A program made the translations under genes and the position numbers. The notes beneath the pieces were generated by a model, which saw nothing but the letters and a program-made list of their open reading frames with translations, did no database searches and was not told the DNA's origin. Shown here in pieces: positions 56,630-64,000 of a stretch of 64,000 nucleotides of DNA. Location: NCBI RefSeq assembly GCF_009833125.1, contig NZ_QRCC01000001.1:62001-126000 (forward strand). Reading direction: 5' to 3'. Every line of letters starts with the position of its first letter. Within the stretch, counting starts at the first letter, position 1. Source of the DNA: Nitrosomonas sp. HPC101 (GTDB taxonomy: Bacteria > Pseudomonadota > Gammaproteobacteria > Burkholderiales > Nitrosomonadaceae).

Positions 56630-58039
56630 TTATTCGTCATCCTCGCCTTCTGATTTCTTTAATTCTGAAAACCGGGCTTTCATGGTGGGGTTGCCATGAG
56701 TCAATTTCTTGATCGTCACGTCCTGTGCCTTGTTGTTGGCCAGGCGTAGATTGCGATCGGTGCTCAGCAAAGCATCCTTGGTTTTCTGCAGATGATCAAT
56801 CGACTTGTCAATCTCTTCTATAGCCTTCGTGAATTGTCTGGAAGCAAGATCGTAGTTTCTCTCAAACCCTGTCTTGAATGCCTCCAGCTTGCCTTCAAAA
56901 TTGGTGATGTCGATATTCTGAGCTTTGACCAGTGCCAGTTCCGACTTGTAAGCCAGGGACTTCATCGCCGCGTTGCGCAACAAGGTGATGATTGGAATGA
57001 AGAACTGTGGCCGGATAACGTACATCTTTGGGTATCTATGGAATACGTCGACGATTCCGGTGTTATACAACTCGCTCTCAGGTTCGAGTAGGGAAACCAG
57101 AATGGCGTATTCGCAGCCCTTCTCTACGCGATCCTTATCCAGCTCCCTCAAGAAGTCTTCGTTCTTCTTCTTGGTCGCCGTTTCATCGCTTTCATTCTTC
57201 ATCTCAAACATGATGGAGACGATTTCAGTGCCGTCCTCGTCCATATCGCGGAAAATATAGTCGCCTTTACTACCGCTGCGAGCGTCATTGTCTTTCTCGA
57301 AGTACGCTCGCGGAAAGGCTGTGGCGCGAATCCGGTTAAACTCGGTTTCGCAGTGTTGCTCCAAGGTTTCGCCGACCATTTTGGTCGATAGTCTGGCCTT
57401 CATGTCTCGGAGACGCTCGATGGCGTCATCTCGATCCTTGATCTGCGTCTCGTACCGTTCTTTCAGCGACTTTTCGGCAAGATTCTTTTCTAGTTCGATT
57501 CGCTGCAAATTATTCTTCAACTCATCGCGTTCTTTTTCGACAAGGCTGACGGCTTCGGTAACTGCCAGCTTTTGTGTGATGCTACTGGCTTCAAGCTTGG
57601 TTTTCAGTTCCTGAATCTCCGCTTCTTTCGCTGCGGTGGTTTTCTGTAGCTCGTTAACCAGCTTGGCCTCTGCCAGTTCCGTTGCTGCTTGCTGGCTACG
57701 CCTGACCTTCTCCAGCTCATTGGAAAGTGCATCACGCTCTTTTTCCACTGCGCTCAATGCTTCTGTAACAGCGAGTTTTCGCGCAACCTCAGCGGCATCA
57801 AGGCGGGCCTTTAGCTCCTGGAGTTCGGCATCTTTAGTAGCAGCTTCTTTTTGCAGCTCGCTGGCAATCTTGGCCTGCGCAAGTTCAATGGCATTACGCT
57901 TGTCCTGTTCGGCCAACTCCAACCGCTCATGCAGTTGCTTCTCAAAATCACTGTCGCGCACTTGCTTCAGAATGTCCGCGTAGCCAGCTTCATCAATCTT
58001 GAATGCCTTGCCGCAGTGAGGGCAGATGATTTCGTGCAT
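56630..58039 (-). CDS. DUF2130 coiled-coil protein with nuclease-like domain
   Basis: Protein of 469 residues. It opens with a one-pair zinc-binding-like motif (CPHCGKAF, 6-13). A long coiled coil at about 35-215 contains a tandem duplication with a period near 69 residues (AKIASELQK.. at 56 and AKLVNELQK.. at 125, both ending LAVTEA..VEKERD). The DUF2130 domain follows ([25 protein letters not shown]), whose D..ExK spacing is compatible with a PDDEXK fold. A second coiled coil ends the protein. Function unknown. It lies two bases after the OLD gene. Confidence 0.85.
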   Translation of the reverse strand: MHEIICPHCGKAFKIDEAGYADILKQVRDSDFEKQLHERLELAEQDKRNAIELAQAKIASELQKEAATKDAELQELKARLDAAEVARKLAVTEALSAVEKERDALSNELEKVRRSQQAATELAEAKLVNELQKTTAAKEAEIQELKTKLEASSITQKLAVTEAVSLVEKERDELKNNLQRIELEKNLAEKSLKERYETQIKDRDDAIERLRDMKARLSTKMVGETLEQHCETEFNRIRATAFPRAYFEKDNDARSGSKGDYIFRDMDEDGTEIVSIMFEMKNESDETATKKKNEDFLRELDKDRVEKGCEYAILVSLLEPESELYNTGIVDVFHRYPKMYVIRPQFFIPIITLLRNAAMKSLAYKSELALVKAQNIDITNFEGKLEAFKTGFERNYDLASRQFTKAIEEIDKSIDHLQKTKDALLSTDRNLRLANNKAQDVTIKKLTHGNPTMKARFSELKKSEGEDDE

Positions 58040-58041
58040 AG

Positions 58042-59922
58042 TTATTCTCCCTTCGCCTTGGCCAGTATTTGCAGCAACATTTCGGGCACTTCACCTTCTG
58101 CCCTGAGCGTTGCCGTACGGTATGCGAGTTGATTTTTTGAGAGCTGAATACCCGTTTCAGTTTCGACGTTCTCACATGCGATAAACCACTCTGGCCAGTT
58201 TTCCGACAAGAACGACTCAAGGTGATCCTCGAAAATTGCCACTTCATCGGTTACGTTCGCAGAAGGAAAGTCCTCTTCTGGAAGGCCGAAATATTTCAAC
58301 AGCAGTCGGTTTGGTTTTGCATGGCTCGTGCGCTCCGATTCTATTTTTTCTTGTGCTTTTCCATTGGCTATGGCGCGAGCTTCGAATCCACCATCTGAAT
58401 CAAAGAGCGCATAAGCTGGAACCCCAATTGAAGACAGGATCGCATGCGCCAGAGGAATTGATGATTTTCCGTTTACGGAGACAATGGAGACACCGGCCGT
58501 TTCGAGTGAGCCCACCAGCGACCTATCGCCAATCCCATGGAACACGGAAGATTCGGTAGTTCCCTCAACAAGGAACGCTCGGTTCGCGAACAGAGCTATG
58601 GCAAGCTGATCGGCAACGTTATGATCAAGCCGACGGTCGACCACATCACCATCGACAACTCCCTGAAGCCTAGCCTTTACATCAGCAATTGTTGCATAGT
58701 GAACAGAAACGACAGGAGTCTCATCAGTCGATCTCGTCAGCCGCCTGACTTGATCAAAATGACGCGCTTCAAGAAAGTATGGGCTATGCGTTGCATAAGT
58801 TACTTGGATACGTTTTTCTGCATCCTCGGCCAACGAGCGGAGCACCTTTGCAAAGGCTTGTGCCTGGATTGGATGCTGAAAGAGTTCAGGTTCTTCAATT
58901 GCCAGGCAAATCACCCCTTCAGCTGACGCTGCACCAGACTGCGCCAAGAGCTGGAGTGTTGAAATCAGAATTGTGCGTTGAAAGCCATGACCTTGCCGCT
59001 CTACTGCGGTCTCGGTTGTACCATCAAGCACAGCTACTTCGAACGTCGTTTTCGGAGCCTTAAGCTCTACGTCTGCGGGAGAAACTGTTACGGAGCGGCC
59101 CGGCGAGTACGACGCGACAACCTCATTTAACTGAGCCGTGATGCCATCAAGCTGTTCTTTGAACTTCTCTTCATAAACTTGCTGTTGCTTCGCACGCGAC
59201 TCCTCAACGATCTTCGCAATTTCCTCGTCAGCTGCGGCACGATCAACCGAACGCTCAAGAATCCTGCCAATGATGCTCGACTTACCGTCAATAGACTCTT
59301 CGCTTGCACGAAGATCGGCGGTAACCAAGACGAAGTCGAAGAGACCGCTCATCTTGCCGCCGCTGTTGAAGCCGAAAAAGTTGGTTTGCAGTGCTTCAGG
59401 TGCATCGACAAGCTGATCTGTGTGATCTGCTTCCCATGCTGTCATTGCTTGCTCAACGGCTGCGCCGCTGGTGGCCGCAGGTAGCTCTAGGTCTGGTCGA
59501 TCACGCCGAAGCGAGGCGTACAAATCTTTCTTTGCTGTAGCGTTGCCTGCCGCCTTAATCGCATTGAAATCTGGAAAACCCTTTGCGTTAGCAGAGAGAA
59601 TATCGGAGCCGTCAGGTGATCGACGCTTCCAAGCTGTAAACGTGGCTGCGCCTTCCGGTGCATACTTGCCAAGCGCCTCGCGATCTTTTTCTGTGAGGTC
59701 AGAAAATGTGATCTGGACTTCGATGTCTTCGTCGATCGCTCCAAATGAGCAGTCTTTCTCTGTCAGTGAGCCAGGTTTACCATTGAAAAACCAATCAAGC
59801 GCACGAAGCACGGTGGACTTGCCTGCCCCATTCGGCCCGATAAAGGTTGTAACAGAGTCAAAGGGAATGGTTACGTCTTTCAACGTGCGGAAGTTCTTAA
59901 TTCGGGCGGATTGGATTTTCAT
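58042..59922 (-). CDS. OLD-family ATPase with TOPRIM nuclease domain
   Basis: Overcoming-lysogenization-defect type nuclease of 626 residues. An SMC/RecF-like ATPase domain has Walker [10 protein letters not shown] near 30-38 and the late EEPELFQHP Walker B at about 345. A C-terminal TOPRIM domain follows, with [12 protein letters not shown] (catalytic Glu) and [11 protein letters not shown] proteins cut DNA using metal ions and are used in phage defence, alone or with partners such as GajB. No GajB-like helicase of that kind is adjacent; the neighbours are DUF4391 and DUF2130. Confidence 0.9.
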   Translation of the reverse strand: MKIQSARIKNFRTLKDVTIPFDSVTTFIGPNGAGKSTVLRALDWFFNGKPGSLTEKDCSFGAIDEDIEVQITFSDLTEKDREALGKYAPEGAATFTAWKRRSPDGSDILSANAKGFPDFNAIKAAGNATAKKDLYASLRRDRPDLELPAATSGAAVEQAMTAWEADHTDQLVDAPEALQTNFFGFNSGGKMSGLFDFVLVTADLRASEESIDGKSSIIGRILERSVDRAAADEEIAKIVEESRAKQQQVYEEKFKEQLDGITAQLNEVVASYSPGRSVTVSPADVELKAPKTTFEVAVLDGTTETAVERQGHGFQRTILISTLQLLAQSGAASAEGVICLAIEEPELFQHPIQAQAFAKVLRSLAEDAEKRIQVTYATHSPYFLEARHFDQVRRLTRSTDETPVVSVHYATIADVKARLQGVVDGDVVDRRLDHNVADQLAIALFANRAFLVEGTTESSVFHGIGDRSLVGSLETAGVSIVSVNGKSSIPLAHAILSSIGVPAYALFDSDGGFEARAIANGKAQEKIESERTSHAKPNRLLLKYFGLPEEDFPSANVTDEVAIFEDHLESFLSENWPEWFIACENVETETGIQLSKNQLAYRTATLRAEGEVPEMLLQILAKAKGE

Positions 59923-59929
59923 TTTGGTT

Positions 59930-60616
59930 TCAGCTCCTTGAACCGGTCATCTGTGCTTCTTTGAGTTCGTTTAATTCAGTTTTTAGCTTCCGCAGTTCGG
60001 CATTGAGCTCCACCTTACGGTTGAACTGTTTTTCCTTGGCCAGCCGCGCCGACGCTTTCTCCACTTCTCGCTGCTTGGCTTGTACTCGCTCCACACGGGC
60101 GACCAGTTCAGCCAGTGTTTCCTGTGGTCTCGCTGGCAAAGGGACCAGGCGCTGCAGCAGTTGCTCGTACAGCCCGCCCAGATGCAGGGCCAGCGGCATG
60201 GCGGTGCGTTCGCTATCCATTGGCAGCCAGTCAGTTGCAAAGTAGTCCGAGAGCACCCAGCGGCTGGCATCGGCTTCGTTCGGGCGCTTGTAGGCGGCGA
60301 CCACCTGCGTTCTACCATCGAAGGTCAGCTCGAACACGATGGGGAACGGGATGGCCCCGTCGATGCAACGCAGCACATCGCAGTGCAGTTCCGGCGTTTT
60401 GAGCTGGATGCTGAAAATCTGAATTTCCGGCACGCCAGGGTGCGCGGGCAGATGCACCGTCTCGGGGGCCAGTTTGTACTGCCAGACGATCTGTTCCACC
60501 TGTTTGACGAACAGGTCTTTGAGCCGGGTGTTGGCCCCGCTGTGCTCGTAGATTTTGTTCTTGGGCAGCACGCGCCCGAAGGCGGCCTGCTTGGGGTAGG
60601 CGATCAGCGCGCTCAT
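59930..60616 (-). CDS. DUF4391 domain protein
   Basis: Protein of 228 residues that I recognise as DUF4391: it opens with LIAYPKQAAFGRVLPKNKIYEH and has VEQIVWQYKLAPETVHLP, FELTFDGRTQVVAAYKR and a C-terminal basic/acidic coiled coil (residues about 165-220). It regularly accompanies SNF2-type helicases in restriction-like loci, and here overlaps the helicase end by four bases, so the products may form a complex. No enzymatic motif is visible. Confidence 0.85.
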   Translation of the reverse strand: MSALIAYPKQAAFGRVLPKNKIYEHSGANTRLKDLFVKQVEQIVWQYKLAPETVHLPAHPGVPEIQIFSIQLKTPELHCDVLRCIDGAIPFPIVFELTFDGRTQVVAAYKRPNEADASRWVLSDYFATDWLPMDSERTAMPLALHLGGLYEQLLQRLVPLPARPQETLAELVARVERVQAKQREVEKASARLAKEKQFNRKVELNAELRKLKTELNELKEAQMTGSRS

Positions 60617-63600
60617 CCGGCCTCCTGAATCACGAGGAAGCTGATGAGTTCAAAGTCGTCCAGCCCGGAGATGGTGCCTGTGAGCGCCGTCGTCTTGCCG
60701 CCGGTGAACAGGCTATCCAGATCCTTTTCCTCCTTAACCTCGATCATCGAGCGAATGGCCTTTCCCAGCAGGTCGGAGTAGGGCTGCATCTTGCGGCCAT
60801 CCGCCGTTTCCTGATTGAAGCGCTGGAAGGCCTCGACGATGGGTTTATCCTGCCCCTTGCAGCAGCTACGCACCAGATCAAGCAGACGTTTTACCTCGGT
60901 GTGATCGTGGATGACTTCACCCTCGCGGTTGATGTAGACGAGGTAGTACGGGTGCAAGCGGTTGTGCTGGTTGATGCTGATCTCAGCGTTGCGATTGCGC
61001 AGCGTAAAAATCGCACCCGGCAACAGCCCCATCTCGAGTCTGGCAGGCACGACGGCGTGCATGCCGTTGGGCACGTTGCTCAATTCGCCGTGGTCCTTGA
61101 CGTAGTTGAGCAAGTCCATGCGGAAGTCGTTCAGGCCCAGATCGGTGATGGAAACGCCGGTCTTCAGGTCTTCCAACTCAATGACTTCTTCTTGCAGGCG
61201 GCGCAGTTGCTCCTTGCGGTAGGACACGTCGTTGGCCTGCGCTGACAGCACGTTGTCGTCGCCGGTGGCGGTCACGTCGGCGATCATCATTCGGCTCTCG
61301 ACGCGCTCTTTCAGGTTGATGTACTCGTCGAGCGAAATGTCCGGCCAGTAGTTGACCAACTGGATGCTGCTGTTGGGCGAGCCGATGCGATCCACCCGGC
61401 CAAAGCGCTGGATGATGCGCACCGGGTTTGGATGTCGTAGTTGATCAGGTAGTCGCAGTCCTGCAGGTTCTGGCCTTCGGAGATGCAGTCGGTGCCGATC
61501 AGCAGATCGACTTCGTGCGGTTCGTCCGGCAGCACCACGGCCTTTTCCTTGGAGCGTGGCGAGAATAGGGTGAGCAGTTCCTGAAAGTCGTAGCTGCGCT
61601 TGTGTGTGCCGCTTTTGATGGTGGATTGCGGCGCACCCTTGCCGGTGACCTTGGCAGTGTGGATGGAGAGATTGGCCAGCAGCTCCGGTGCGAGGTTGGC
61701 GTACAGGTAATCGGCGGTGTCGGCAAAAGCGGTGAAGATCAGCACCTTCCGGTTGCCGGGGTTGATGGGGTTGGCAATCTTGTCCAACACATGCGCCTTG
61801 AGGTGCTGCAACTTGGCGTCGTCGGGCGGCGTGATCTTGTTCATCGAGGCCAGCAGCGCATCGATGATCTGCAAGTCGGCCTTGAGTTCGTGCGCCCAGG
61901 ATGGCAAGTCCATGTCGGCGAGACTGATCTTGATCTTGCCGCCGATGCTTCCAAACCCGTCGCCGCCCTCGTCGCCGGGCATAGTCAGGTCGTCGTCCTC
62001 GGCATCCAGCCCCTCCAGCACTTCGGTGAGGTCGCCCACCGTGGCCGCGCCGCCGGATTGATTGAACGCGGCGATCTTGGCGAGCGTGGCTTCGTTGTTC
62101 TTTCGCAGCGAGTGCAGGGTGAGGCGGAACGACTGCACCGAGCTTTCAAGGCGCTTGAGCAGGTTGACCGTCATCAGGGCCTGAAGGCTCTTTTCGCGGT
62201 CGGCCTGGCGCAGCGTGCCTTTGCTGCCCACCTTGGTGTCGTAGATTTCTTCGTACTTCTTCAGACGGCTGGGCAGGATGTAGCTGATGGGCGCGTACAC
62301 GGCCAGCTTGAGCAGGGACAGTTGCTCGAAGATCTCGTTGAAGCCCAGAACGTCCGCCCGCTCGGTCAATGGGCAGTGAAACGACAGCGGTTTGCGGCGC
62401 TCGGGGAATTGGCCGATGTCCTTGGTATCGTAGAAGGTCTGGATGTGCTTACGCGAGCGTGCGATGGTGACGCTGTCGAGCAGCTCGAAGAAGTCGAAGT
62501 CCAGCGAATCCAGAATCGCACGAGCGGTGCGCTCCTCCGGCGGCAGCTTTGACCACGCGTTGAAGGCTGCTTGAGCGCCCCGGAAAATCTCCTCGACGCT
62601 TCTGCCCGTGCGCAGTTTCTTCGTGAGGTTCTCGGAGTCGCCTTCGTAGGCCAGGGCGAGTTGGTTGCGTAAATCGGTAAAGCGGTTGTTGACCGGCGTG
62701 GCGGACAGCATCAGCACCTTGGTCTTCACCCCTTCCTGGATCACCTTGCGCATCAGCTTCTGGTAGCGCGTTTCCTTGTCCTTGTAGGCGTCGTTGTTGC
62801 GGAAGTTGTGCGACTCATCGATGACCACGAGGTCGTAATTGCCCCAGTTGATCCGGTTCAGCGGCGTGCCGAAAGACTCGCCGCTGGTGCGGGAGAGATC
62901 GGTGTAGCAAAGGACGTCGTAGCTGAATCGGTCGCGGGCGAAGATATTGGTTTTGAGGTTGCGGTTGTAATTGAGCCAGTTGTCCGCCAGCTTCTTGGGG
63001 CAGAGCACCAGTACCGAGCGATTGCGCAGCTCGTAATACTTGACGACGGCCAGCGCGGTGAAGGTTTTGCCCAAGCCGACGCTATCGGCCAGGATGCAAC
63101 CGCTGTAGGTTTCCAGCTTGTTGATGATCCCGGTGGCGGCATCCTTCTGGTAGTTGAAGAGCTTGTTCCAGATCAGGGTGTCCTGGTAGCTGGTGCGGTC
63201 GTTGGGCAGGACGTCCTCGTCGATGTCGTCGAGAAACTCGTTGAAGATGTTGTAGAGCATCAGGAAGTAGATACCCCCGGGTGAGTTCTCCTGGTAGACC
63301 GAGGCGATGTGCTCGCAGATCTGTGTGGTCACATCTTCCAGCTTTTCGGGGTCGTTCCAGATCTGGTCAAACAGGCTCAGGTACGTGGCCGCAAAGGGCG
63401 CCTCGTCCATCTTGTTGACGAGGTTAGAGACGGCGTTGCCTTGCTGGTAGCCGAGATCGACAGCGGTGAACCCGTGCAGGGGCATGTAGGCCGTGTCGGT
63501 GCTGCCAGTCTGCACGCACGCGAACTGCTGCATCGGTGCTTTGGTGCGGTTGCTGCGGAACTTGGCCTTGCGCCGTATCCAGTCGGCGCACTCCTTGGCC

Positions 63601-63911
63601 ACTGCCCGCTGGGTGAGCTTGTTGCGAAGCTGGATTTCAAACTCGCTGCCGTAGAGGCTGCGCTCGCGGTCGAGCTTGGGGATGTGGAACTCCTTGCGCT
63701 CCTTGCGAATCTTGTCGCTGACCTCGTTGGCCACAAAGGTGGGCGAGGTGAAGATGAAGTTCAGCTCATCGATCTTCTCCAGCTCGGCTTTCAACGCCTC
63801 GAAGGCGTACATCGAAAAGCACGATGCGGCGACCTTGAGCCGTGCCCCTGGCCGGAGGGTTTGCTTGAGGTCATCGCCCAGCAAGCGGCTGATGTTGTCG
63901 ATCAGTTCCAT
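60613..63911 (-). pseudogene. SNF2-type helicase with N-terminal PLD-like domain, frameshifted
   Basis: Large SF2 helicase, about 1100 residues if repaired. From ATG 63911 (MELIDNISRLLGDDLKQ) it has a phospholipase-D-like N-terminal domain. The helicase core follows: Walker A ILADSVGLGKT, DESHNFRN, MLSATPVNN and TDCISEGQNLQDCDYLINYDI. At 61428/61429 the minus-strand sequence reads GACATCCAAACCCGG where the usual IHWNPVRI would need four more bases, so the frame breaks. The C-terminus (IIQRFGRVDRIGSPN onward) continues in another frame to 60613. The helicase would lose motif VI. The start overlaps the upstream HTH gene stop by one base. Confidence 0.87.
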
Positions 63912-64000
63912 CAGTCGCCTGCCCCCGAATCCTTGTTGATCAGATTGGCGGCAATCCACTCATCCAGGTCTCTGCGACGGAAGCGCCACGTGCCGCCCAG
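63911..64000 (-). CDS. Helix-turn-helix (excisionase-like) DNA-binding protein, C-terminal end only
   Basis: The window edge cuts this gene; the visible 29 residues read LGGTWRFRRRDLDEWIAAN and end at a TGA (63913-63911). The GTWRFRRRDLDEWI pattern is typical of excisionase/MerR-like helix-turn-helix domains. Its stop overlaps the helicase ATG (TGATG), so it is the first visible gene of the island operon and a likely regulator of it. Confidence 0.7.
   Translation of the reverse strand: MGGTWRFRRRDLDEWIAANLINKDSGAGD

Noticed and set aside
61602-62552. 316-codon plus-strand frame opposite the SNF2 helicase
   Set aside because: Antisense shadow in GC-rich sequence; the minus strand carries clear helicase motifs.

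Overview
The window looks like a chromosome segment of an ammonia-oxidising betaproteobacterium of the Nitrosomonas type. The strongest pointer is the block 21621-25547: a copper nitrite reductase gene (nirK) behind two cytochrome c genes and a two-domain multicopper oxidase gene (the ncgABC-nirK arrangement), divergent from an Rrf2-family nsrR gene. Tandem cyanophycin synthetase genes lie immediately beside it. The assignment rests on recognising gene content and order, not on a database search.

Layout. 1-2694: end of a peptide-type ABC importer (solute-binding protein, one permease). 2835-7458: a membrane diguanylate cyclase, cbpA-cbpM, a DUF2914 protein and a zinc-ribbon Nudix hydrolase. 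7476-7592: initiator tRNA-Met with a clear sigma-70 promoter. 8415-9346: a PEP-CTERM secreted protein behind a sigma-54-like promoter. 9574-13696: BolA, LemA, two TPM-domain proteins, a sigma factor with its DUF3619 partner, and a perfect-palindrome terminator. 13756-21514: a cyanophycin operon (ABC exporter-like protein, DUF1854 protein, two synthetases). 21516-25547: nitrite/NO-responsive copper enzyme cluster with a palindromic candidate NsrR operator. 25544-33834: tamB-tamA, a family-5 uracil-DNA glycosylase and cardiolipin synthase.

34235-43849 is accessory. It holds a four-gene unit for oxidation of a phenolic compound (Tat-signal protein, a vanillyl-alcohol-oxidase/p-cresol-methylhydroxylase-like flavoprotein broken by an in-frame TAG, cytochrome c, SDR dehydrogenase). 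It continues with assorted oxidoreductases (MDR, pirin, aldo/keto reductase, NAD(P)-binding protein) and small membrane proteins. 43857-44257 holds decayed IS5-like transposase pieces on both strands. 44402-50396 returns to housekeeping genes: dksA-like, murA, ridA, recG, rapZ, greB.

50531-64000 is a GC-rich, all-minus-strand defence island. In transcription order it holds a helix-turn-helix protein (cut by the window edge), a PLD/SNF2 helicase, DUF4391, an OLD-family ATPase/TOPRIM nuclease, a DUF2130 coiled-coil protein, a type III-like DNA methyltransferase, a DUF1016 (YhcG-like) nuclease, and a type III-like restriction helicase/nuclease. Genes overlap or nearly touch, so they are probably one transcript. 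The two large helicases each carry one frameshift (a 4-base loss near 61428 and a 1-base gain near 51955), while the methyltransferase and other members stay open. This is either a decaying system or sequence error at two places.
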